Assembly (NCBI RefSeq): GCF_958298935.1
Contig: NC_084931.1
Span: 16,643,334-16,707,333, forward strand
Direction: 5' to 3'
DNA length: 64,000 bases
Origin: Phragmites australis
Taxonomy: Eukaryota; Streptophyta; Magnoliopsida; Poales; Poaceae
The notes below the pieces were generated by a model. The model ran no database searches. It saw only the letters and a list, made by a program, of their open reading frames with translations, and was not told where the DNA came from. The translations under genes and the position numbers were made by a program. Shown piece by piece: positions 11,647-23,421 of this stretch (position 1 is the stretch's first letter; every line of letters starts with the position of its first letter).

Positions 11647-12587
11647 GCTGTCGGGGCCTTAGCCCAGGTTGGCTTAACCCAACCGGTCAAATAAAAAAAG
11701 AAAAAAACAAAAGGTAAAGAAAATGCAGTGCAATTTAATAGGAAAAACCCTTACACTCTCTGTAAATTTTAATAAATGTCCTTCCATCTTATTTATGTAT
11801 TGTATTTTTTTGAGAGGGTACAACAAGAATGCACATAACCCATGCACTCCACACACACCACACGCATACACACGTTAAGATAGGATTCGGAGGCCTTTGA
11901 GAACGCGCAATACCACTAAACATGCACACGTGTATACCTTATCCTAACCCGGGCGCTTAGCGGAAAAACCCCATGAGACGCGCACGTGTGTGTATGTGTG
12001 GTGTGACTAGCACATGGGCACGTGGCCCTAGGGTAACTATGGAAGCTATTGTATTTATACACCTCCTTTTACTAGCAAATGAGAGTAGCTTCTTTTGGCA
12101 ACGGAAAAGCTTTTGACTTATAAATAGCTTGTCTCGCCCATGAAAATCCTTTTGCTATGAACTACATTCTACAGAATATGTGCCACTGCATAATATATAG
12201 CTCAAGTACTTATCTATACGTATGTTCTTCAAATCATCCCGATGAACTAATGACCCGCATATGGATATTTCAATGTTGCCTCACACTTTTGGCGTATTAG
12301 CTACACATGGTTTTATGTGGTTACCTACTCCCATGCTATCCTGCTTTCAAATTGGTCTCATAAAACTATCTAACTAACGGTGAACCTAAAAATGGTAATA
12401 TAATGTTCATGTCTAAATAGAGTACATCCCTATTACTTCGCCTGTAGCCGCTACTATAAAAAGTTCATATTTACCATCTCATCACTATCAGATCACCAAA
12501 AACCGGCAGTAATAATCGTATCACTGTTGGTTCGTAAAAAAATCAGTACCATTATCTATTCTAAAAAACAAGCAGCAGTGATAATAA
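11647..12587. other. Intervening sequence without a recognised gene
   Basis: AT-rich start (A-runs near 11690-11720), then a stretch with many CACACA/CACGTGTG motifs (11830-12010). No coding potential, RNA gene or element boundary that I can support. Confidence 0.5.
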
Positions 12588-15115
12588 TGTAACACCCCAG
12601 AGGCCATAAGACCTTGAACGCCACTTAACTACACGACCTACAACTGAACTTATAGAAAAGCATGTCCTCTGTATTTTAAGTAATGCAGGAGCAACAACAT
12701 AGATAAACAAGATATAAGCATATCACACTAGCATTTAAAATTACCATACCAAGGACCAAGAGTAAATTATTAAGTTCAACATCACAACAACACTATAAAT
12801 TTTGAACACACGACTCTAATGACTAAAGATAATTTATTATTACAACTCAACGATATTAAATGCAAACATGAAGTGCAAGATGTTCCCTTCTCTCCATGCT
12901 AGCTTCAAGAACAACTTGGGAGAGAAATTGCAAGGGTGAGATTGGAAGATCTCAGCAAGTGAACTACTTCAACACTCTATTTAAATGACAATAGATTAAA
13001 TAATAATATAATATTATAACAAGTATCCATAGAAGCATTATGATAACAACATTCATTCTACAACAGTTTTAAAGCTCCACTTCTTTGTGTTAAGCATTAT
13101 GTGATGATTGCAAAACTATGACATCATAAGTTTGTAAAAGAACCACTCCTCAACTTGAATAACATATGATTCATAAGGAACAATAGATAACAACCCACCA
13201 AACCACTGACATGTATAACCCTAGAAGAACTGTAAGTGTTGGTGTTGCACACAATTCAATATAAGCACAATAAAATGAAATAATTTCTGTAGTGCACATT
13301 CATAATTCCAAAAGCTATACCGCAATGCATATCACCATTGAAAAGCATTGCTTCACATAATCACTTCAAAGCAACTGCACCGTATCCAACAATCACTTCC
13401 ATAGCAACTTCGATATATAATGCTTCCACATGAATAACCTTCAATGATTGTAAATAAAATACACATGTATGCAGTGCAATGTATATGTCCACTGCCTTCA
13501 TACCCAATAAGGTATGAAGTTGCGTCGTATTATGATAATATACGATGTTGTACCGGTACGGCCTCAACTATAAGATTACGACATAACTTCAAGAGCACTC
13601 CGGAATAGTCATATAACTTTCTCACCAACCTGGCTTATGCACCTCAGAATAGTTATATGACTTTCTCACCGACCTAGGTCAAATGCAAAGGAATGAAATG
13701 CGATGCAGATGATATATTGCAATGGTAAGAAAGAGAACCACAGAGTTCAATATCCTCCACATATCCCCATATAAAAGCATACTTAAAGGTAAATGATAGA
13801 AGTTATAACCAATAATATGTATCAACATGTATAACATAATTCAAATTGTCGAATATACTGTAAGGTATCATATAAAATTGTTTCTATGCAAAAGATAGAC
13901 ATGATAAGTACTACACATATGCCAACTCTTGATTCACTGCTTTCATCTTTTACATCATGTATAAAACAACAAGACTATATTATCAACTACTTATGACCAT
14001 ATAAAATAGCCCAAGTTATGAACTTCACTTAAACCCTAGCTTCATGCTGTAACAACTTAGGTACAACCTTCATTTAGATATGAGTGAGATAATATATCCA
14101 TTTTATCTTCTATTTAGTATGGTTTTCCAACCTACTTCACTACCCCTCTCAAAGATCATAGTATGACTGCTTCTTTAAACTTTTATATAACCCGCATCAT
14201 TATCCTCATGTATTCCAGCCATTGTAAGGTAAAATGTGTGGATGTGCTAAAAGATTCTAAAACCACCAAAATCGACACAACAACTACACTAAGATTCATC
14301 ACCAATAAACCCCTTAAGGAAATAAATAATCTTTATTATCATAATTAAAGTAAGTAATGTCATGGATGGGCCACATAAGCAAGCATCACGCGTAGCAATA
14401 TATCAACAACCACATTCTAAATTTCTAAAGCCATCATAAAGGAGTATCATCATACAAGCATGAAGCAATATACTAATAACATAGCCATATTACCACCTTC
14501 TTATCCGAACCTTCCAACATAAATAGCATAGTAAGTACAATACCTCAAATTATTGAATATAATCATGTGTGCTGCATTTTAAAGATGTAGGTAGTAAAAA
14601 TAATAGGTTAAAGTTGTAGCAACATAATAGCTAAGTTCACTTGCCTTTACCGATGACTAGAACGGCAAGCCTCAAGTGTGATCCAGAGCACCACCACCTA
14701 ATTCACAACCACATTTTAGCACAAGCACTCCAAATAACAAACACATATAGAATATAAGGCGCTCCTATGCTCAAAACAACTATATGAAAATTCATGCAAC
14801 ATGACTCACATTTTTATATCTACTAAAATGTACGTACAAAAGTTCTCAACACTCAATATTACATATAAATTTTCATCCTAAACAACTTTTTTATAGATTT
14901 TATCTTCAGAAAATGTCATTATCAAGCCCTAACTAAGCTCTGAACATTCATCAGCGTAATCTATCAACAAATGTCAACAACAAATTCAGTTGTGCAAAAG
15001 TTGCACACTTTACAAATCTGAAGAACTTATGAAAAGTACTACAACTTTGATATTCATAGGAAAACCCAATTTGGCACCTAAGGTGATCCAAAACTGAATA
15101 GATCTATTACTGAAG
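12588..15115 (-). mobile_element. Long-LTR-like non-coding element, TGTAACACCC family, copy 2
   Basis: It starts on the + strand as TGTAACACCCCAG at 12588 and reads on the minus strand. About 350 bp in lies the family block GGGTGAGATT...AGATCTCAGCAAG (12935-12965), comparable with 5965-5990 in copy 1. Near the far end the minus strand carries the AAAGTTGTAGTACTTTTCATAAG motif (about 15005-15050), common to these elements. The rest is AT-rich with no conserved reading frame. The 5' boundary is not marked by a TGT terminus; I place it where PMD-gene homology begins. A matching target duplication was not found. Confidence 0.5.
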
Positions 15116-15129
15116 GGGGCTTGTGAGTG

Positions 15130-16364
15130 TACCTCGTATTTGGTGTTAGGCGTCCACCTCACATTGTAGGAGGTGAGCTCGTCGAACTGGGCTATGAAGT
15201 TTAGGTATGCATGGTGTGTCTGGACACTAGACCAAGTATGTTGTGTATAAAATATTTGTTAGACATACAAGTTAATAAAATGATGTAAGGAATATGTGAC
15301 AAGTTAATAGATCTTACCCACTGCTAGCACCACAAAGACCCCATGGTGGATCCGTTGATGCCATCTGGTGGAAAGGGGTACGGGGTGTGGTCCACTACCG
15401 GCCGACTAATGGTGAACCACCCGTATGACAACAGTTGGAGAAGTAGCATATAGCTGATGAAGATAGCATTGGAATCAACCTTCACGTTGTCCAACACCCC
15501 TGTAGCTGGCTGCAAGAATAGCTGAAGCCTAACTGTACTAGGAGACCTCCCCCGATCTGGCGTTTGCAATCTCTATGGAGTATGGGATCATGCTCCTCGA
15601 CACTAAGTTTTTACGCGTCTTGGTGAATATGATCCACCCAAACAACAACAATAAGTATGCCTCCAATTGCCTAGAGACGTTGTTGTCACCCACCTTTGGG
15701 TGGATGTTCTCTGAATTACGAAGTGACAAACAATAAGCTCATCGGTGAGGAACATTAAGCACATGAAGCAACATTAGACGAATGATGTCCCACAAACTAA
15801 AGGATAAACATCTTCCTAGGATAGTGCTTCTCCAACCTGGGTAACATCCTCAAACAGGTCGTCCCTCTAAAAAACAACTCTGAACCATCCCAGGAACGCC
15901 TCGTGCCACATCATGCCTACGTCCCTCATGCCAACTACAGTGCCCATGCATGGCAGGCCTAGCAGGTGAGAGACATCTCACTACACGGGAGGTGAAAGGT
16001 GTGCGTCTCAAGCCACCACATGTCGACAAGGGCTTCTAGTAGGGCCCTGTTAAAGCTGAAGTGCCTCACGGACTCTGTGCCCCTAACACCTCATCCACCT
16101 TCACCAACCTGCACAACGTGAGAAGCCTAGCACCACACAACCTGCAAATGAAATATAATGAGGAAAGTTTTTTCCAAGGAAAAACTACATGATGATAGAG
16201 GAAAGTGATGCAAACCTAGGGATCCAATGCTTGTCAAGCCTCATGAGCTCATTCAGAACACATGGTCATAGTACAGGGAGCTCATGAGCCTGCGTGGCAG
16301 TCAAGTATGAGCAGCGCTTGACATCCAGCTGAGCGTCAAGCAGCTCCAGGTGTGTTGGATCCAT
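15130..16364 (-). pseudogene. Plant mobile domain (PMD / MAIN-like) gene remnant
   Basis: The start is ATG at 16364 (MDPTHLELLDAQLDVKRC). Diagnostic PMD segments follow in order: RALLEALVDMWWLETHTFHL (about 16010-16080), DVSHLLGLPCMGTVVGMRDV then WHEAFLGWF (about 15880-15985), QLEAYLLLLFGWIIF and MIPYSIEIANA (15560-15690), and QFDELTSYNVRWTPNT near 15150-15190. PMD proteins are found both as transposon-borne genes and as domesticated silencing factors (MAIN/MAIL). Here the frame has an in-frame stop soon after LTATQAHELPVL and several frame changes, so it is dead. It lies just downstream of, and in the same direction as, the MuDR-like transposase, with 310 bp between the transposase stop (16675) and this start. 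Confidence 0.8.
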
Positions 16365-16674
16365 ACCTACAAACAGAAAACTTAATTAGACTTTGTTACT
16401 TAAAAAAAATATAGAGTAACAAATTATAGTGCAACATATGACTTTACATAGAAGTGTTTCAAAAAATACAAACATATGTTACAATATATAGTCCATACAA
16501 ACATACCACATTACATAACATATTCAAAAAATACAAACACAACTTAACATAATCCCATACAACACATCACAATATACATAAGTGATAACAATAGTCCCAT
16601 GACAAGAAATACAACAATCCTCACACCATTAATTACATTATAAAGCAAACTCAATGAGTGGACAAAGCAGACGA

Positions 16675-17990
16675 TCAACGAGCACGAGGATGTCTCCCAT
16701 CTACAACTGAGCCCAAAGGACCTGCTTCAGTGGTGTTGGTACCTGACACACCAACGGTGCATTTCTTGTACGTGTGGCATGTTTTGTTGCACTTACTGCA
16801 CCATTTCAAATGATGCTCAGCTTCTGCTTCATCCATGTCATCATGAATCATCATCGTCCTATGTCATTCCATCTTTTGCTTCATATTGTTGGGATTAGAG
16901 GAGAACAATTTGTCCAGCCCAGGCTCCTTTGTGAATGAACCTGCTATCCTGAAACCATAGAGCTGATGGTTGCATGTGGTGAAGAGAGCTTCCTTCTTGA
17001 AGTAGTAGGAGACATACCTTTGAGTCCTCATGTTCGTTATAGCACAAGCAGCAATAACATGGGAGTATGGCTTGTGCAGCAGCAACTGCAAATGCACATG
17101 TCCTTCAATAGGGTGCACTCCTGAATAACTCTCTCGTGCTTTCCACCCTCATGCCTTTGTCCCTACACAGAATTTCATATATATGCTATGCAATACCAAT
17201 GGGCTTCACCCAGTGCATCTTTGCCTTCTCTGTCTTGTGTTCCATATAATGAGTGATTTTTGTCCCATATATCAGACAAATATCATTGATTATCGGCAAA
17301 TTAAGCTAATGCATAATGGTCCATGAAGTATTTGTAGGTTCCTTGAAGAATGAACTATACACTCCCAACTAGAGGCAGGCCTCTAACACCTTTCATAACT
17401 AAGTTGTACCTCTCCTACATTTGTAGTCATAAAATACTTAGCCCCGTTGGTGTCGTAGAGAAGAGCCCAACTTCTCCTTGGGCTCATTCTCAATCCACTC
17501 GATGAATGACTTGATAGATGACCTGGTCCTCCTCGTCGTTTCTTCATTGTTCGATCGCAGGGCTTCAAGAGCAATGTGTAAGTCTTGTCCCCTCACTAGC
17601 TTCTGTTCACACTCTTGTGTTTGCTTCTTCTCGTTAACTCATCTAGTGTCTTCCATAGGGCACCAAACTTTCACTGCTAGTTCTAATTCAACCACTTAAC
17701 CATGTTCATGAGATTCTTGTTCTTGAATTGCCAGAAGAAGTTAGCATCTAGATGCCTCATGCACCATCTACTCTTATAACTCAGCCACTTAGGACCCTTT
17801 GAGTGATCCTCCATACCATTCTATAGTTCTTGAATTGCCTTGAGCATCCATGCATGCCGGTCATGTATAATGTACACATCCACCCGAGCACCTATAATTC
17901 TCATCGTCACACTATGCAAGAACCAATATCAACTGCTGGTGTTCGCACTCTCCACAAATGCGAAGGCCAACAGTAACACTTGGTTGTTTC
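16675..17990 (-). pseudogene. MuDR-like transposase, C-terminal part
   Basis: Reading from 17990 down: LLLAFAFVESANTSS-YWFL, then VDVYIIHDRHAWMLKAIQEL (the MULE transposase core with its D-x-H pattern), RWCMRHLDANFFWQFKNKN, WALLYDTNGAKYFMTTNVGE, a SWIM-type zinc finger region (LLHKPYSHVIAACA), a YVSYYFKKEA segment, and a C-terminal zinc knuckle (KWCSKCNKTCHTYKKC) before a TGA at 16675. One stop falls in the FVES-YWF segment and several frameshifts follow. The gene continues on the far side of the insertion at 17995-22178: the last codons before the break and the first after it (LTIIGVDG at about 22184-22207) are contiguous in known MULE transposases. Confidence 0.85.
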
Positions 17991-18431
17991 CATGTGTCAC
18001 GTCCCAAAGTCGTAATTACGTAAGTAAGTGTAATCATGCTTAATAAGCATTAAGTTTAATTTTGAGTAATTTTATTTCGGAGTATTAGAGCACTTGATTT
18101 TAAGTCAATTGGATGAGAGAAAGAAATTAAGGAGAGAAAGAAATGAATTCACAGCTGAAATAGGCTTCTTTCTCTAGCATGTGAAAGAAATGAATTCACA
18201 GCTGAAATAGGCTAATGGGTGACCAACCACACCATCTCCTCTTGGGGCAGCAGCCCCCACCAACTCCCTCTCTCTCCCTCACTCTCCCAGCTCTCCCTCC
18301 CTCCCATCATGCAGCCTGAGCTCCCCCTTTCTCTCAAGCTCTCTCTCTCTCTTTCTTCCTCGTTTCCTCCCTCTAGAAGCTGAATTGAGATATGCATGTG
18401 GTATTCACGTGATCACTAGCTCATAAGTTTC

Positions 18432-19415
18432 TGTCGGTGTATCAAGTAAAGGGGTACCCCTGCTAAACAGGCCCCATGTAGGGTGCAAACAGCCAGGGGA
18501 ATATCTCCTAAAAATTCTAAGGTCGATAAGCTACCCCGATCAGTGCAAAGCCTCCAGCGACCAATCTCGCTGCATCTTCACAAAAACCCACGACCAGCCC
18601 CCTGGTCGTGGGACCAGATTGGACACTTGCTCGAGCAATTCTCTTCACCAGGCACTGGCCCCGACGGATAAGGTCGTGGGCGATATAAGGGGGCGTGTCC
18701 CATCCCGTAGCATTAAAGGCTACGGTGTGAGACTCTATAAGCCGGCGCAGCGCCGCACGACAGATGAGATGTTGTCAGCCATTCGGCAGGGCAAGTGGAC
18801 GGAGATGGCGTAGAGAGGCAAGTGAATGGAGACGGCACAGAGGCAAGTGGATGGGAACGGTGCGCAGAGGCAAGTAGACGAGGACGGCGCGCAGAGGCAA
18901 GTGGACAAGGACGGCACGCAAAGGCAAGCAGATGGGGACGGTGCAGAAGTGCACCGTTCCGTCCCGTCGCATTAAATGTAGTAGGATAAGGTTCTACGGG
19001 CTAGACAAAGATGGCGAGCGACAGCACGATATAGAGTGCTGTCAGAGCAAGTTGCGTGCGCGGTACTCTATAATGATAATCTGAGTTAGATATTAGAATG
19101 AGTAGAGCCAATCTGTGTAGAGTCCGCATGTTAGTTCTCCCTCTCCCTACTATATAAAGGGATGAGGACCCCGTTGTAACCTAGATAGATCAATTCTGGC
19201 AATCTGCTAAAACATTACTGTAACCAAGTGAGATCTAATATAACACAAAAAATAGGACGCAGGGTTGTTATCCTCTGGGAGATCCGAACCTGTATAACCC
19301 CCGGTGTCCCCGAATCCTTCGTCTACGCGCATAGACACATTCACTCCCTGAAATGCTGTTCATGCACCCACCGTACAACATACCCCGGAATCACTATCAG
19401 GGAATACCTTCGACA
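18432..19415 (+). repeat. Solo LTR (984 bp) nested in copy 3
   Basis: TGTCGGTGTATCAAG at 18432 to CCTTCGACA at 19415, terminal repeat TGTCG/CGACA, with a perfect 5-bp target duplication GTTTC (18427-18431 and 19416-19420). It carries a canonical promoter (TATATAAAGG at 19151-19160) and a downstream R/U5-like segment. No internal domain is adjacent, so this is a solo LTR left by LTR-LTR recombination, probably of a gypsy element. Confidence 0.92.
18789..18948. repeat. 27-bp tandem repeat, 6 copies, in the solo LTR U3
   Basis: The word GCAAGT (last unit GCAAGC) recurs at 18791, 18818, 18843, 18870, 18897 and 18924 within units of the type AGAGGCAAGTGGA-G-GGACGG. It is located about 200 bp upstream of the LTR TATA box, the usual place for enhancer-like repeats. 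Confidence 0.9.
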
Positions 19416-22183
19416 GTTTCCCACCCATCCAGTTCATTTGCATTTTCCTAGAAGATTCGAGCCATTCTTGACGTTCTTGGTGTTTTTGCTTGAAGGATGA
19501 GGAATCACGGTTGGACTCCTCTTTTGACAATTTCTTCATTTCCTTCATCACCCGATGGTCACCAACCTCCACAAGCATCGTGGGTAAGTCCCTTAGGGTT
19601 CACTCGGCAAGAATGCGTGAATTGGTGGGTTGATTTCGAGTTTCGAGCTAAGTTTGCAGAGTTCTCGAGTTCTTGAGCTTTAGAACAAAAGGAGAGGATT
19701 CAGATGAGGTTTGTGCTAGGAATCCTATTGCTAGGTTGGTGAGTGAGCTCTAGACTCTACAAACTATCTCAAACATGTTTCCCTTTGGTTTAGACAGGCT
19801 CGCAAATCAAATCGGCCGATTTTTTCCCCTCAAAGCAACCTCTCTGGGCTACCCAGATAGTTGGGGTCGCCTAGTGAAAACTCCAATGATTTGTGCTAAA
19901 AAATTATTATGGCTTAGAGTGTAAGTTGAGTCTAGAACCCTTTGTATAGTGTATATGTATGTTCATGTTGGATAGATTTAACATGCAAGTCGAATCGGCC
20001 AAAGAAGATCATCAAGAAGTGCATGTCTACCTAACCCAGATAGTCCGCGTTAAACCCGGAGGGTCCGGGTAATTCGCGGTGCTTTTAAATGAGGCACCCT
20101 CGCTCGGAGCCTCACCCGGATAATTCATCGAACTTGGATAGTCTGGGTTAATTCGATTTAGATTTAGCAGATAACTCTCGCTCAGAACCTCACCTGGACA
20201 TTATGCCCTAACCCGGAGGTTACAGACTCAGCCCGGACCTTTTGAGTTAATTCAAAAATGGCTAACCAAGAACCCCCGTTCGGAGTACAACCCAGAGGTT
20301 CCGAGTTCGACCCAGAGTCTCTGTCCTCCTGTTAGCTTTCTGAAGTGGTTTAGATTGCAAAGTTTGCTATTATTTCGTATGTCTTCCACTTTTAGCTTGT
20401 TGTTATGCACATTGTAGTATATGTTGTTGCACCTCATTCATACTCATCATCCATGCATTCTTCTTCAGTGAACGAGGACCCGAAGCGTGATGCGGTTGTG
20501 GTTAAAGGTGACACCGAGCCACACAAGTTCTATGATTTCTGTGTGGGTAGCATCATGTAGCCGCTTGAGTAGTAAGGGAAGTATCTAAGCATGTTTCTCC
20601 TATTAATTTAGATCATATGTATCTAATGTGATAAAATATGCTTTATGTACGTTATGTGTGTTGTTGAGTCGAGTCGGGTCTTGTATGGGTAGAACTTATG
20701 TTGATGCATTACACCCTATCTTGAGTTATTGGTGATCTATCTCCTTGTAATCAGGGTTTAACTTGATGATGGTCTAGTTTAAAAGTTAACCCAAATGTTT
20801 AGCCATGCATAGATTCTTCAGTAGAAGTCAAGCAATGGTTTAACTCTAGTTCACGAGCTATAGGCTTTAATTACTGTCACTTTGAGGATAATGTTGGGTT
20901 GATGGTGTTGGTTGGTTAAGTAGTGAGGATGAGACGAGATGTGGGTGGTGTTAGGGGTATTTCTCCTGCCCCGATGTGGAGTTCCCCAGGGTAGGTCAGG
21001 ATAGGAACTCGAATACTGTAGACCGCTTGTGTCGCTTAAGCACCGATCGTTGATGCAATTGATTTTAGCACTTATCGTACTTACCATATGCTGATCTAAT
21101 GGTAAGATAAGCCGAATACCTTTGTAGCTGTAATCATTTGAGCTTGTACATCACCGGTGTGAGTCGGCGGGCTTGTAAGAGACACTTGAGGTTACTCCTG
21201 GAGTTAACCTAAGTGGGCTCCGCACCGAGCGATGCCTGGTTCAAATGGTTGGGGCTTATTAGGAAAGGTTGACACAAGTACTCTTTGGGTGAACCTGTGT
21301 GGTCACTCAAGCTGTATGGTCCTCGAGTCTTGTGCCTAAAGTTGTACCCCCTGCAGGGTGTCAAAATATTTCTAAATGCCATGCTCTCGGTCATGAGCAT
21401 GCTTTTGTCCATTTGCAGCAGTCGTAGAGTTTCAAGTTTGGTTTGAGGTGGTTGATGTGTTGAGATAGTTATTTGCAGATGTTATTACTATGGTTCCTTT
21501 TACATATATGTTCAGTTGATGGTTATGGGTTAGATAGTTGTGTTGGTTAAGTCTAGATGCTCACATATGTTTTTGTCAAATTTTGCTTTTGTATATAAAT
21601 TTACTTAACTATGTGGCCATATTCTTGCTAATATCTCAATTCATAATCCTTGGAGTCGGGTTATCTATAAGTACCCAATATGAATTAAGTCTCGCGAGTA
21701 CCTTCATACTCACACTGTTCTTTTAGGTGCTACCGGCCAGGAGGAGCTAGTCTTTGGCTACTTCACGACCGCTGAGGGTGGTGGCAGGCACGAGTAGGCA
21801 ACTACTCGGAAGTCGTAGTTTTGTGATGGAGCCTAAGGGCATATGACTCCATCCTCCTTTTGTTGTTTATAGTTTTAGCTTCCGCTGCATAGTTCTCATT
21901 TGTCCAGGAGTTGATTAGTTCCAGTCTCCTCCTAACTCTCTTTTGCTGTAAATTGTAAGAAATTGTGGATGCTTAAGAACTTGTAATATAATTAAATTAC
22001 TCACTCTTTGTTAAGCTTTATTGTGATGTGATATGTTAGAAAGGCATATGTTCCGACCTTGGGCACAAAACATGTACCGAGACTATCGGGATGGTATTCT
22101 GATTAATCATTGAAGTCATGATTAAGTAAATAATCGATTTAATGATTAATTAGAATACTGTTTGGACGGTTTCTTACACCATC

Positions 22184-22530
22184 AACCCCAATAATAGTTA
22201 GTATCTGACCCTTATGCATGCCAATAAGGAAGCCCGTCGAAGCAAAGGATGGGGCGGCATTGCTAGAAATTTTTAATACATGACCTAAAGGAAAAGAAAG
22301 TGCACTTTAGGGCCTTCTTGCCAAGTTCATCCACCGATGGGTAGTGAACAATGTCAAAATAAGTTCCAGGGTTCCTCTGAGCAATGGTCTAAAGTAACCG
22401 TAGAAGATTATCATATGATGCTTTGTAGGTCCCGAACTTGCCCACGAACGACAAAAAATTGTACTATTATTTTGACTACCAATAACTATATTCGCTATAT
22501 TGACAACAACATAATGTAAAAAACAAATAT
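22184..22530 (-). pseudogene. MuDR-like transposase, N-terminal part
   Basis: This continues the split transposase. On the minus strand: FGTYKASYDNLLRLL, a stop, TIAQRNPGTYFDIVHYPS, CTFFSFRSCIKNF, a stop, QCRPILCFDG, then a frameshift into LTIIGVDG next to the insertion point. These match the region between the DNA-binding (DBD_Tnp_Mut) domain and the MULE core. Two stops and a frameshift make it non-functional. The DNA-binding domain upstream is not recognisable, though the CT-rich tract at 22920-22990 could be its old 5' leader. Confidence 0.78.
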
Positions 22531-22669
22531 ATAATGCTACTCTGCAAACTTGCATCTAACAGTATAATAATCCTTAAAAAAATAGGTCTAACATTTACTC
22601 TACATTGCTAAAAAAAAGTAAATCTAACAATACTACTTCTAATGTCACTAAATACTACATCTATTTGCT

Positions 22670-22845
22670 AAGTTATATCCAAACCTATATCTGATTACTA
22701 AACTCTGTCTAAACCCTAGATCTAATTCCGAACCTATGTCTAAATACTAGATCTAATTGCTAACCTATGTCTAAATCTAGACCTATCTTCTAAACTATAT
22801 CTAACCTAGATCTGAGTTCTAAACTATGTCTAAACCTAAATCTGG
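22670..22845. repeat. Degenerate tandem repeat (CTAAAC-TA-GTCTAAA...CTAGATCTAATT)
   Basis: Four to five imperfect units built from AACCTATGTCTAAA and CTAGATCTAATT words, period roughly 35-40 bp. Upstream of the transposase remnant; no gene. Confidence 0.7.
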
Positions 22846-23132
22846 TGGCTATGCTAAATGGTTTGTAAAGAAAACAAAGGACAAAAATTACCTTCACTGG
22901 AGATGAATTTTGGCAAGCCTTCACCGCTTCCTTCTCCCTCCCTTCTCCTCTCCTCTCCTCTCCTCTTCTCCTTTGTGCTCTCTCTCTCCTGGTTGCGGTG
23001 TGAAGCAAATGACCGGTGTGAGGGAACCCAGGGGTAGCATGGCCATTATATAGGAAAAGGTATCACCCTTCCAACGAATGATACCTTTTTAGTGGGTTCA
23101 AGCGCATGCTCGTGTCGTCCATTGTAAGGTGA

Positions 23133-23421
23133 CATCGCTCTACGATTCACCAAGAATGTGATTATAGAAAAAGTAGGAGTCCATTTAAAAAATTAGCATT
23201 TATGTCGCTCATCTAATGGGCGACAGTGGTGGGGCTCACAAATCAATGGACAAATATTAAATGGGGGCGTTGACATGGCTGCCACAGCGACCTAACGCCC
23301 ATTGGAATGACGACAACCACCTGTCGCTCGTTAGATGAGCGATATAAGGATATTAATGCTAATTTTTAAATGGACCCCTACTTTTACTATAAGCACAATA
23401 TCCTAGGTGCGTAGAGCGATG
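23133..23421. repeat. Foldback element / MITE-like inverted repeat (289 bp)
   Basis: The left arm starts CATCGCTCTACG at 23133 and the right arm ends with the complement CGTAGAGCGATG at 23421. The arms pair with few mismatches through AAAAGTAGG-GTCCATTTAAAAA and TTAGCATT, and again through TCGCTCATCTAA...GCGACAG, over about 120 bp each, leaving a loop around 23250-23300. No coding potential. Transcription would give a long hairpin, so it is either a MITE or a hairpin siRNA source. Related GTCGCCCAATGAAAGGG words occur at 54690-54870. Confidence 0.85.

Larger units (their letters stand above)
17995..22178 (+). mobile_element. Long-LTR-like non-coding element, TGTCACGTCCC family, copy 3 (complete, with TSD)
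   Basis: It begins TGTCACGTCCC (17995) and ends GGTTTCTTACA (22178), flanked by CCATG/CCATC, a 5-bp target duplication with one mismatch. It splits the MuDR-like transposase gene, which proves insertion. Removing the nested solo LTR leaves about 3.2 kb. It contains a CT-rich leader (18235-18370), no retroviral domains, a cluster of CCCGGA-AGTCCGGGT-like words (19850-20330), and a last exon-like unit (about 21727-22000) preceded by TTCTTTTAG. The final 450 bp are clearly homologous to the start of the element at 63386 in inverse orientation. TG...CA ends and a 5-bp duplication are integrase-type features, so a large solo LTR or a non-autonomous LTR element are the best explanations. Confidence 0.8.
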
